A DNA stretch of 64,000 nt from Vibrio maritimus. Lineage in GTDB: Bacteria > Pseudomonadota > Gammaproteobacteria > Enterobacterales > Vibrionaceae. The DNA lies in the NCBI RefSeq assembly GCF_021441885.1, contig NZ_CP090438.1, positions 1,612,001 to 1,676,000 on the forward strand, in the 5' to 3' direction. Shown here one piece after another: positions 50,969 to 59,560 of this stretch. The notes beneath the pieces are model-generated. The model saw nothing but the letters and a program-made list of their open reading frames with translations. It did no database searches and was not told where the DNA came from. The stretch's first letter is position 1. Each line of letters starts with the position of its first letter. The position numbers were made by a program, and so were the translations under genes.

Positions 50969-52555
50969 ATGCTAAAGCTTAAAACACTTTCTCGCGCTAC
51001 TGCGATGTTATTACTGCCTCTTGCTATTACAACGAATGCCTTTGCCGCAGAGCAAGCTTCAACAGTAGATAATAGTGAAGTCGATATTCTAGAGCAGTAT
51101 GGCGTACCAAAATATCTACCAAAGCTTGCGATTAGTTCAATGCTTCAAGGCGACCATGTTGTTGAGCATGCTCGTAAAACCGAAGTATTAGACGGTGTTC
51201 GTGTTGATAATGAAGTCTATTTGGTACAGACAACAGATACCAAAGGCAACATCGACCTGCGTATTAAATATGACCCTTCTAAGGTTGATGAGAATACGGA
51301 TCTTATCGAGAATATTGAGAACATCACTAAGGCTGAGTATAAGTTACGTCAGTATGCGGAGATGTATGATAAAAACTCTGTGGTTGTTACTGAATTAGAT
51401 AATGGCGATCTTGAGATCGAGTTTAATTACTCAAAATATACTTTGCCTCAAGATATTGCGTACTTTCGTTTCATGCGAGGCAAACTACTACTTTCTGATG
51501 GTCAGCCTGTATCGTTAATTGTCACCAACAATTCGCCTTTTAATCAGGGTGACAATGCGATTGAAACCTACAAGCAGATGACATTTTTCGACAATCTTCC
51601 GAATGGTCGAGTAGTGGTAAACAAAAAGATCATTACTGCTGAAGGTAAGAAAAAGAAGAAAGACCTCAGCCTAGAGATCGAGCTAACACCGGTTGTTTAT
51701 TACGATGAAGACCTTGGTGCAGTCGTTCAAGACCAGCCTCTGCTTTCAGAAGTGTCAGATCCGCGAATGCGTGAAGAGTACGTGAAGCTGGATAGAACGT
51801 TTCCACTAATGGCGGATATGGTTCGCCGTCAAGGTATTGATGTGCCACTTCCGTTTGGTATTTCTGCGTCATATCGACGTCAGGATATGGACTTCAACTT
51901 TAATAGTTTCTCTTTCCCTGATGATAAATGGGCGGACGAACTAGCAAATCGACTGATTGACCCTGAAGCAACGATCGCGCATGTGACTGCGGAATCTTAT
52001 ACGGTACGCGGTGACGTTAACATATTGCCGTTCTGGAACGTGTTTGGTTACGTGGGTCAGATTAACGTAGATGCAATTGTAGATGCTTCCATAAAGGAAG
52101 GAGTCCCATTAATTGGAGGCGAAGGCTTTACTGTGCCAATTCACCTTCAGTACGACCTAATTGGTGTCGGTACGACGTTGTCTATGGGTTATAAACAGTT
52201 CTTTGCATCTGTTACCGGTACATATTCAAAGACTCGTCTCAAAGGTTCAAATGCTGATTGGGGTGATGGCATTGTGACTGCACAGCCTATGTTGGGCTAT
52301 CAGTTTGCAGACTGGCGTGCACAGTTCTTTATTGGTGCGGAATACCAAGCTCTAAAGCCAAATATGGATGGTGATTTAGGTCCAGCTCTTGGTAGTGATG
52401 AACAACACCGTTATGACGTAGGTGTAAACCTAAACAAATGGGCATACATGGTCGGCTTCAACAAGCAGATCGGAAAACACTACAACATGACTTTCCTTTA
52501 CAACAAAGGTGAGACCCGTGACTCATTCACAGTTAACCTCGGTTACCGTTTCTAA
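50969..52555 (+). CDS. Outer-membrane protein with C-terminal beta-barrel, 528 aa
   Basis: Signal peptide ending TTNAFA. About residues 25-280 form a soluble-looking alpha/beta part (VDILEQYGVPKYLPKLAISSML; LPQDIAYFRFMRGKLLLSDGQ). From about 300 on, amphipathic strands alternate with turns (VRGDVNILPFWNVFGYVGQ; GVGTTLSMGYKQFFASVTGTYS; WRAQFFIGAEYQALKP) and the chain ends in the outer-membrane signature VNLGYRF. No family name can be given safely. First gene of a cluster with a patatin lipoprotein; controlled from 18-mer site B. It could act as a lipid or hydrophobic-compound channel. Confidence 0.8.
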   Translation: MLKLKTLSRATAMLLLPLAITTNAFAAEQASTVDNSEVDILEQYGVPKYLPKLAISSMLQGDHVVEHARKTEVLDGVRVDNEVYLVQTTDTKGNIDLRIKYDPSKVDENTDLIENIENITKAEYKLRQYAEMYDKNSVVVTELDNGDLEIEFNYSKYTLPQDIAYFRFMRGKLLLSDGQPVSLIVTNNSPFNQGDNAIETYKQMTFFDNLPNGRVVVNKKIITAEGKKKKKDLSLEIELTPVVYYDEDLGAVVQDQPLLSEVSDPRMREEYVKLDRTFPLMADMVRRQGIDVPLPFGISASYRRQDMDFNFNSFSFPDDKWADELANRLIDPEATIAHVTAESYTVRGDVNILPFWNVFGYVGQINVDAIVDASIKEGVPLIGGEGFTVPIHLQYDLIGVGTTLSMGYKQFFASVTGTYSKTRLKGSNADWGDGIVTAQPMLGYQFADWRAQFFIGAEYQALKPNMDGDLGPALGSDEQHRYDVGVNLNKWAYMVGFNKQIGKHYNMTFLYNKGETRDSFTVNLGYRF

Positions 52556-52592
52556 TCGAGCTTAGACCAACGTTTATTTAAGAGATATCGCA

Positions 52593-53765
52593 ATGACAAC
52601 TAAAAAATATTCGATTGTGCTTCTAGCACTGGTTTTGAGCGCCTGCTCTTCACAGCATGCTTTAGAAGACCGAGTAACAAAAGAGAATTACACCGAAGTT
52701 AACCTCCAGCACTCAGAGCAATTTAGAGGTGAAGAACCTTACCGATTTTGGGGTAACGAAGGACCAGAGTTTTTATTGGAGAGCCAATACCACCCATCAT
52801 CAATTACCGTTAGCGGAGAGCGAATGAATATTCTCGCGCTATCAGGCGGTGGTGCTAATGGAGCGTTTGGTGCTGGTGTAATTAATGGCCTTTATGATGC
52901 GGGTAAGCTTCCGGATTATTCGATTGTCACCGGCGTTAGTGCTGGTGCGCTTATTGCGCCGTTTGTTTTCACTGGCGGTGAAGATATTCATAAACTTCGT
53001 GACGTGATGCTAAGCCTCGATGATCGAGAAGTTTTGGGCAAAAAGAACTTTCTGAATACGATTTTTAAAGATGCATTTACTAACGGCAAAAGCTTGTTCG
53101 AGCTGATGGAAACGACCTACGGCAACGACATGATTGCAAAGATCGCCGAGCAGCATCGTTTGGGTAAGCGCCTATTTATTGGCACGACTCATTTCGACTC
53201 AGGCAAGCAGATTACTTGGAACCTAGGTGAAATTGCTGCAAGTGATTTACCGAACAAAACGGAGTTAATTCACCAAATCTTGGCCGCTAGTGCTTCGATA
53301 CCAGGAGTGTTTCCTCCACAGTTCATTAATGTGGAGTACGAAGGCGAAACGCTCGAGGAGTTGCATGTTGATGGTGGTCTAACGTTCCAAATGTTCTTTG
53401 ATCCATCAAACTTTGACTACGGCCAGTTGAGTGAGGCTATGGGTTTAGAACAGCCACCTCAAGTTCACGTAATTCGAAACGGAACGCTTGAGCCAGGTTA
53501 CAAGCAAGTAAAAGACAAAGGCATGGATCTGTTGTCGCGCAGTATTAGCAACCTGACGCTTCAACAAACGCGTGGAGACATGTATCGCATGCTTTATATG
53601 AGTGAGCGCAATGATTATGACATCGCGTTTACCTATGTGGATACATCGTTTAAAGCTCATAAAAAAGGTAAGAAGATGTTCGATGCCGAATACATGAACA
53701 ACCTTTACAACTATGGCTATCGCAAAGCGCAAGGTGAAACCTTGTGGGTGACTGAAGCACCTTAA
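52593..53765 (+). CDS. Patatin-like phospholipase lipoprotein
   Basis: 390 aa. Lipobox LSAC in LLALVLSACSSQH. Patatin catalytic elements all present: oxyanion loop LSGGGANGAFGAGV, nucleophile S116 in GVSAGAL, and D260 in DGG (HVDGGLTFQ). Expected to hydrolyse phospholipid or other acyl esters at the periplasmic or outer-membrane surface. It follows the outer-membrane protein gene by 37 nt. A terminator lies between it and the Omp85-like gene. Unlike PlpD-type proteins it has no POTRA or barrel of its own, but the next gene supplies a barrel. Confidence 0.92.
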   Translation: MTTKKYSIVLLALVLSACSSQHALEDRVTKENYTEVNLQHSEQFRGEEPYRFWGNEGPEFLLESQYHPSSITVSGERMNILALSGGGANGAFGAGVINGLYDAGKLPDYSIVTGVSAGALIAPFVFTGGEDIHKLRDVMLSLDDREVLGKKNFLNTIFKDAFTNGKSLFELMETTYGNDMIAKIAEQHRLGKRLFIGTTHFDSGKQITWNLGEIAASDLPNKTELIHQILAASASIPGVFPPQFINVEYEGETLEELHVDGGLTFQMFFDPSNFDYGQLSEAMGLEQPPQVHVIRNGTLEPGYKQVKDKGMDLLSRSISNLTLQQTRGDMYRMLYMSERNDYDIAFTYVDTSFKAHKKGKKMFDAEYMNNLYNYGYRKAQGETLWVTEAP

Positions 53766-53801
53766 CGAACACAAAACAATAACAACACTCCACCTTTGGC
53801 T

Positions 53802-53852
53802 CGATTAATACCAGACGGGAACAGTTTGAGCGGTATTAATCGGGTCTTTTTT
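53802..53852 (+). terminator. Terminator/attenuator between patatin and Omp85-like genes
   Basis: CGATTAATACC (53802-53812) and GGTATTAATCG (53832-53842), 11 bp stem, then TCTTTTTTA. It ends only ~17 nt before the next ATG, so downstream genes depend on read-through or on a promoter within the stem. Confidence 0.8.
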
Positions 53853-53868
53853 ATTTGGCGATATTCCC

Positions 53869-55083
53869 ATGATTAAAATCAATACACCTTCTTCGACAGC
53901 AGCACTATTTGCATTTTCCATTTTTGCTAGTCCTTTCAGTAGTGCAATGATTGATCCGCAAGACGGATATCTGGATATGGGCGATTACCTGGCGAACAAT
54001 GCCTATGGTTTTTTGCCTGTTCCCATTGTGATTACGGAACCTGCAATTGGTGTGGGTGGCGGTATGCTTGGTATGTTCCTTCACGAGTCAGACGAAGAGC
54101 GCGAAAAGCGCAAGCAGCATGCATTGACATCACTCGATGGGGGGGCACAACTACTGGCTCCTGCGATTACCGTGGCTGGTGGTGCGTATACTGATAATGG
54201 TACCTGGATGGCACTCATTGGCCACCGACATACCTGGAATGAAGACAGTATTCGTTATATCGGTGGAGCAGGGTATGGCCATGCCAACATCGATGTTTAT
54301 AAGCGATTTGAGGGCAATGGTTTCCCGGGCCTTATTGACCCTTATGCTGGCACCCTAGGTATAGGTACCGAAAGTGAAGGCTTTTTGATGAAACAGCGAG
54401 TTTCGTTTCGAATCCCAAACAGTGACCTGTTTTTGGGGGTGTCGCAAACCTATTCGAGCTTCAGCACTACCATCGATTCTCTCTCACTGGATATCAATGA
54501 TCGTAACCTAGAGATGTCCAATCTTGGAGCAAAATTTGATAGTTCACTATCTGCTCTAGGGTTAGTAGCTGAGTACGATACGAGAAACAATCTGTTTTTC
54601 CCGACTAAGGGCTCGTCCGTGGTTGCAGAATATCTGGTATACGATTCTGCTTTGGGCAGCGATTTTGATTACGCGACATTTGAGGTCGATGCCTATCAAT
54701 ATGTGCCAGTAAATAAACATTTAACCTTGGCATTTGCCGGTTCATACAGCTCGCTAAACACTGATGAAAGTTACCTACCACCTTTGGCAAAACCTTATAT
54801 CAATATGCGTGGTGTAGCCGCTTATAAATATCAAGGTGACGAAGTGAGTACATTACAAGCTCAGGCGATGTGGCATTTGAACCATCGCTGGACCATCAAC
54901 GCCTTTTATGGCGTTGGTTCAACAGCAGAAGAACACAATGAACTGTTTGAAGACACGGTAGATGCTTATGGTGTCGGTTTTCGCTACCAGATCGCAAGGC
55001 GTTACGGTATCCATGTGGGTGTCGACGTGGCATTTAGTGAAGACCAAGGCACGGCTTACTTTCAAGTTGGCACGGGGTTCTAA
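53869..55083 (+). CDS. Omp85/BamA-like outer-membrane barrel without POTRA
   Basis: 404 aa. Signal peptide ends ASPFSSA. Resembles bacterial surface antigen (D15) barrels: a FLPVPIVITEPAIGVGGGML opening, VAEYDTRNNLFFPTKGSSVVAEY typical of Omp85 strands, and the loop-6-like motif INMRGVAAYKYQGDEVSTLQAQ with the conserved Arg-Gly, ending YFQVGTGF. No POTRA repeats are present, so it is about half the size of BamA. Paired with the upstream patatin it recalls a split PlpD (type Vd). No clear ribosome site ahead of the ATG. Confidence 0.82.
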   Translation: MIKINTPSSTAALFAFSIFASPFSSAMIDPQDGYLDMGDYLANNAYGFLPVPIVITEPAIGVGGGMLGMFLHESDEEREKRKQHALTSLDGGAQLLAPAITVAGGAYTDNGTWMALIGHRHTWNEDSIRYIGGAGYGHANIDVYKRFEGNGFPGLIDPYAGTLGIGTESEGFLMKQRVSFRIPNSDLFLGVSQTYSSFSTTIDSLSLDINDRNLEMSNLGAKFDSSLSALGLVAEYDTRNNLFFPTKGSSVVAEYLVYDSALGSDFDYATFEVDAYQYVPVNKHLTLAFAGSYSSLNTDESYLPPLAKPYINMRGVAAYKYQGDEVSTLQAQAMWHLNHRWTINAFYGVGSTAEEHNELFEDTVDAYGVGFRYQIARRYGIHVGVDVAFSEDQGTAYFQVGTGF

Positions 55084-55086
55084 ACC

Positions 55087-56751
55087 ATGGATATGAATAG
55101 CTTCTTAATGACAGCCGCGTTGGCATTTTTGATTATTGGTTGCTGCGTAGCACTTTCTGTAAGGCTCAACATTGGCTCTGTAGTAGGTTTTATCATTGCG
55201 GGTGTGATTTTAGGGCCGAACACACCGGGGCTTGTTGCGTCGAATAATGTCGAAACACTGCAATCCATTGCCGATTTTGGTGTTGTGCTATTCCTGTTTA
55301 CCTTGGGGCTTGAGATGCGCCCAAAACAACTCTGGAGTATGCGTAAGACGCTGTTGCTTCAGGGTATGGGCCAAGTCGCACTCACGGGGGCATGCTTTAC
55401 CATTGTTGCAGTTCTTTTTGACGTACCTTGGGAAGTAGGTCTGGTACTAGGCTTGATCCTCGCTCAGTCATCGACCGCGGTAGTGGTGAGTATGCTTGCC
55501 GACAAACGCGAATTGGGCACTTCGCATGGGAAGAATATCTTTGCCAACTTAATGGGGCAAGATATGAGTATTGTGGTGGTTATGGGGGTAATTCCCATTC
55601 TTGCCCACAGTAAAGTCGAAGCTCAGGTGGGGCTTCTCGAAAAAAGCTTAGTGTTTGTAGGCGTCATAACCTTGATAGTGTTGTTGGCAAGATTTGTGTT
55701 GCCCAAGTTACTCGTATGGAGTGCAAAACTGCGAAGTAAAGAAGCTTTTGTACTCATGTTAGCAAGTGCCATCCTTCTGACAGTTTTGTGTTCACAACAA
55801 GCGGGGCTATCTGAAACCTTGGGCGTCTTCTTACTGGGTATGCTGCTCTCTGATTCGGAGTTTAAACACATACTTGAGGAGGTCGTTGCGCCGATAAAAG
55901 GCATTTTAATGTCTCTGTTCTTCTTGGCGGTAGGCATGTCGATTGACCCAAATATCATCGCCGGACATCCCATTCTGATCTTGGGACTGCTGGTCGCAAC
56001 CATCCTAATTAAGTTCTCAATGTTCTTTGGACTCGCACTCCTGGATCGCAAAGGCAAATTAGTAGCAACCAAAACCGCTTTCGCCCTTGCTCAAGTTGGT
56101 GAGTTTGCGTTTGTATTGTTTGGCGTCGCGCAAGCGTTTGAGCTTCTGTCTCCACAAACGGTCTCAATTGGTTTTGTTGTGATTAGTTTAAGTATGATAG
56201 CGACACCTTGGTTGTACGAGTTTGGGAAGAAAATCTGTGACGCGCTAATAACCAAGCAAGAGCGACAGAATGCAGATGGTTCACCCAATTGTGAACTTGT
56301 TGTCGTCGGTTTAGATGAGGTAGGTAGGCTCGTTTGTATGATGGCTGAAAAAGCGGGTATCAGTTATGTGGGTTATGATTTGGACTATGACCGTGTCAGC
56401 CGCGCTAAGGCACTGAATCTCAATGCGCACTTCGGTGATATTTTATCAACCAAGACGCAGCAACTCGCTGGACTGACTTTAGCAAAAGGGGCGTTTATTT
56501 CAGTTACTGAGTCATCTAGGTTAAGAAAGATAGCTAAAGTGTTGTGCAAGTATAAAAATGTCGAAGTCTACGCGAGAACAAATTCAAGGTTAGATGAGGT
56601 GTTTTTGAGAGATCTTGGTGTTAATCATGCAAGTTCCGTCTATATAGAAAGCACCCTCAGCAAAGGACGAGAATTGTTGAATGATTTTGGTGTAGAGGAA
56701 CACAGGGTGACGGAAATTGCGAACGAGCTGCGCACCGAGCTAGTCCATTAA
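55087..56751 (+). CDS. KefB-like CPA2 cation/proton antiporter
   Basis: 554 aa. Twelve or so membrane helices (1-385) with the CPA2 motifs GFIIAGVILGPNTPGL, FLFTLGLEMRPKQLW, LAQSSTAVVVSMLADK and LAQVGEFAFVLFGVA, then a C-terminal RCK/TrkA-N domain (CELVVVGLDEVGRLVCMMAEKAG) that normally binds NAD(H) or a nucleotide; the glycine pattern is loose (GLDEVG instead of GxGxxG). It starts 3 nt after the Omp85-like stop. Exports K+ or Na+ in exchange for H+. Why it travels with an outer-membrane lipase cluster is unclear. Confidence 0.9.
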   Translation: MDMNSFLMTAALAFLIIGCCVALSVRLNIGSVVGFIIAGVILGPNTPGLVASNNVETLQSIADFGVVLFLFTLGLEMRPKQLWSMRKTLLLQGMGQVALTGACFTIVAVLFDVPWEVGLVLGLILAQSSTAVVVSMLADKRELGTSHGKNIFANLMGQDMSIVVVMGVIPILAHSKVEAQVGLLEKSLVFVGVITLIVLLARFVLPKLLVWSAKLRSKEAFVLMLASAILLTVLCSQQAGLSETLGVFLLGMLLSDSEFKHILEEVVAPIKGILMSLFFLAVGMSIDPNIIAGHPILILGLLVATILIKFSMFFGLALLDRKGKLVATKTAFALAQVGEFAFVLFGVAQAFELLSPQTVSIGFVVISLSMIATPWLYEFGKKICDALITKQERQNADGSPNCELVVVGLDEVGRLVCMMAEKAGISYVGYDLDYDRVSRAKALNLNAHFGDILSTKTQQLAGLTLAKGAFISVTESSRLRKIAKVLCKYKNVEVYARTNSRLDEVFLRDLGVNHASSVYIESTLSKGRELLNDFGVEEHRVTEIANELRTELVH

Positions 56752-56798
56752 TCTCTAATGTGTTCGTCGCCAATGATATATTTTCCTGACTAACGTCA

Positions 56799-56823
56799 AA
56801 ACTCCTGTAGATAGAAGGAGTTT
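56799..56823. repeat. Small hairpin after the KefB-like gene
   Basis: AAACTCCT (56799-56806) and AGGAGTTT (56816-56823), 9 nt loop, no T run. Weak terminator candidate. Confidence 0.35.
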
Positions 56824-56899
56824 ACCTCCAAAGTACACTAAAAACTGAGAAATCTTATTCTACACTGCTATTAATTTCTTTATTACTAATAGGGATATT

Positions 56900-59398
56900 A
56901 TGGAAGTGTTCAGTCGATGGTTTGACGATATATCAATAAAGAAAAAAGTGCTGGTGAGTTTTTCAATACCAGTGCTCTTGATGCTCTTAGTGTCGGTTTC
57001 TGTGTACAAAAATACTCAGTCTATGGTTGAAGATGCCAGCTGGGTAGAGCACACCCATAGAGCGATCGCTAGGGCGCAAGAGCTTTTGACCATGGTCGTT
57101 GATATGGAAACGGGTAAACGCGGATTCTTGATCACCGGTGATGAGGTGTTTTTGGAGCCATTTAACTGGTCTCTGCCAATATGGGACGAAAAAATTAGCA
57201 CTCTTGCACAGCAAGTCAGTGATAACCCACCGCAGGTAGAACTTCTCTGGGAAATTGACGCGCTACACAAGCTTTGGTTACAAGAAGCAGCAACGAAAGA
57301 GATTGAACAGAGAAGGCTTGTCAGAGATGGACAAGCAGATATGAGCGTCATAATACAGCTCGTCCAGAAGCAGACGGGCAAGTCGATCATTGACGAGATT
57401 AGAAAGAAGGTTGATACCTTTATAAAAGTCGAAGAAGCTTTGATAAGTATCAGAACCGTTAAGTCAGCGGATTCGGCTAGTCAAACGAGCTTGGTATTGA
57501 TACTTGGTACAGTCGTATCAGCAATTATTTCTGTATTTGTCGCATTTTGGAGTTCGGCGCGTGTTAAACGGCGCCTTGATACTTTGCTGCGTGCTACTCA
57601 CGATGTTGGTTTGGGTAAGCTGAGCTTAGGTTTAGAAAAACTGAGTGCGAGTAAGAACCTTCACGGCAAAGATGAGTTTTCAAAGTTAACGCTCAGCTTC
57701 AAAGAGATGACCTCAAGCCTTGTTGAAAATGATGAAAAGATGCGTCATTACAACCAAAAGCTTAAACAAGAAACTGAAAGGTCTGAGGCTGCGGCAAAGG
57801 CGAAAGGTGATTTTTTATCGACTATGAGCCATGAAATTCGAACGCCAATGAATGGCGTCATCGGTATGACTAACCTGTTGCTTGATACCCGGTTAGATGA
57901 ACAACAAAGGAAGATGGCCGAGACCACAAAAAATAGTGCGGAATCGCTTCTGTCTATCATCAATGACATCTTAGACTTTTCGAAAATAGAAGCAGGTAAG
58001 ATCGACCTTGAAGTGATTGATTTTGATCTCGGTGAGGTGGTCGAAGAAGTCGGCGCAATGCTCTATTTTGCCGCCGAGCAAAAAGGCATTCAATTAATAT
58101 GTCCGGCAACCCCAGTCATGGACCTCTGTTACAAGGGGGACCCAGGGCGTATACGTCAGATTTTAAATAACTTAGTAAACAACGCGATTAAGTTTACCGA
58201 CAAAGGTGAGGTTGCGGTTTATGTCTCTGTATTAGAAAAGAGACTTACGGACAGTGTTATTAAGTTTGAGATAAAAGACACTGGGATAGGAATCAATGAC
58301 GAGCAACAGAAAAAACTGTTTGCTCGATTTGCTCAAGCAGACAGCTCTACTACTCGTAAGTATGGTGGGACAGGGTTGGGTTTATCAATCAGTAAGCGTC
58401 TTTCTGAGATTATGGGTGGTAACATTGGCGTCTCGAGTGTTGAGGGAGAGGGTTCGAACTTTTGGTTTACTATCGTCTTAGAAAACTCGACACAACAATC
58501 CATTGTCTATTTGCCAACAGGTGATTTGAAGCAGCAACGCGTACTTGTTGTTGATGACATCAAAACAAATAGAAATCTGATGATCCAAATATTTGAGCGC
58601 TGGGATTTGGAGCATGAGGTTGTCGACAGCGGTGAACAGGCTTTACAAGTGCTGACTAAAGCAAGTAAAGAGGGTAAGCCGTTTACAATCGCCATTATCG
58701 ATTATCAAATGCCAAATATGGATGGTGTTCAACTCGCTAAAGAAATCCAACGCGATGACTCGATTAAAGATACCAAGCTGATCATGTTCTCGTCTGTAGT
58801 CCAGAGAGGGGATGCCAAACTCATGCAGCAAGTTGGCTTTACCGGTTACTTGACCAAACCTATGCAACAGTCAGATTTGCTTAGTGTTCTCGAAAAAGTG
58901 TCGGGTCTCAACTCAGAAAGCCCTAAAGATAGCTTTGTAACGAGACATACACCTGCCAAGAAAACGCAATATGATGCCCGAGCGTTAATTGTCGATGATG
59001 TGACAACGAACCTAGTTGTTTTGCAATCTCTTCTTAGTAAGTATGGGATTAAAGTCGATAAGGCTAAAAATGGGCTAGAAGCATTAGCATCACTCCGAGC
59101 GCACACTGGTTTTGACCTAGTGTTTATGGATTGCCAAATGCCAGAAATGGATGGCTACGAGGCAACCAAAGAGATTCGGAACACAAACAATGCGAATATT
59201 AATCACGACATTCCCGTTATCGCTATGACAGCTAACGCGATTCAAGGAGATAGAGAGAAATGCTTGCAAGCTGGGATGGATGACTATGTGTCCAAACCTG
59301 TTAGTGCAAAAGCATTAGGAGACGTCCTTGCGAAGTGGTTACCCCACAAGGAAAAGCAAGATACCGCCTCTGATGAAGAATCCCAGAATCGAGCATAA
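56900..59398 (+). CDS. CHASE3 hybrid sensor kinase with two receivers
   Basis: 832 aa. Helix 1 (about 15-36), periplasmic CHASE3-type sensor with DMETGKRGFLITGDEVFLEPF, helix 2 (about 198-220), HAMP, then HisKA with H311 in FLSTMSHEIRTPMNG, HATPase N box NLVNNAIKF and G boxes DTGIGI, GTGLGLSISKRL. Two receiver domains follow, phosphoacceptors D601 (IIDYQMPNMDG) and D744 (FMDCQMPEMDGYEAT). There is no Hpt domain, so the phosphate must pass to a separate Hpt protein. AGGGA precedes the ATG by 5 nt. Output unknown. Confidence 0.93.
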   Translation: MEVFSRWFDDISIKKKVLVSFSIPVLLMLLVSVSVYKNTQSMVEDASWVEHTHRAIARAQELLTMVVDMETGKRGFLITGDEVFLEPFNWSLPIWDEKISTLAQQVSDNPPQVELLWEIDALHKLWLQEAATKEIEQRRLVRDGQADMSVIIQLVQKQTGKSIIDEIRKKVDTFIKVEEALISIRTVKSADSASQTSLVLILGTVVSAIISVFVAFWSSARVKRRLDTLLRATHDVGLGKLSLGLEKLSASKNLHGKDEFSKLTLSFKEMTSSLVENDEKMRHYNQKLKQETERSEAAAKAKGDFLSTMSHEIRTPMNGVIGMTNLLLDTRLDEQQRKMAETTKNSAESLLSIINDILDFSKIEAGKIDLEVIDFDLGEVVEEVGAMLYFAAEQKGIQLICPATPVMDLCYKGDPGRIRQILNNLVNNAIKFTDKGEVAVYVSVLEKRLTDSVIKFEIKDTGIGINDEQQKKLFARFAQADSSTTRKYGGTGLGLSISKRLSEIMGGNIGVSSVEGEGSNFWFTIVLENSTQQSIVYLPTGDLKQQRVLVVDDIKTNRNLMIQIFERWDLEHEVVDSGEQALQVLTKASKEGKPFTIAIIDYQMPNMDGVQLAKEIQRDDSIKDTKLIMFSSVVQRGDAKLMQQVGFTGYLTKPMQQSDLLSVLEKVSGLNSESPKDSFVTRHTPAKKTQYDARALIVDDVTTNLVVLQSLLSKYGIKVDKAKNGLEALASLRAHTGFDLVFMDCQMPEMDGYEATKEIRNTNNANINHDIPVIAMTANAIQGDREKCLQAGMDDYVSKPVSAKALGDVLAKWLPHKEKQDTASDEESQNRA

Positions 59399-59438
59399 AA
59401 CGGACATCTCGCCATCATTCACCTAGGTGATGATGGCG

Positions 59439-59479
59439 TCCTTCAAACGCGATTAACGACAAATCCCACCTGCTTATAA
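59439..59479 (+). promoter_or_regulatory. 18-mer regulon site C with promoter
   Basis: TCCTTCAAACGCGATTAA (59439-59456), 3 nt, CAAATC (59460-59465), 8 nt, TTATAA (59474-59479); the 18-mer ends 17 nt before the hexamer. The next start codon is at 59561. Confidence 0.75.
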
Positions 59480-59560
59480 AATGACCGCACTTAACTGAGG
59501 GATGGAACAAACAGTCCCTCCGTCGAATGATTCTCAGAATAATATTAAGTAAGGTCAACC

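Noticed and set aside
55623..56072. 149-codon minus-strand frame opposite the KefB-like gene
   Set aside because: Antisense shadow of conserved membrane helices.
58186..58197. ACGCGATTAA, a partial match to the 18-mer
   Set aside because: Encodes the invariant N-A-I-K of the kinase N box; only 10 of 18 bases match, so coding chance.
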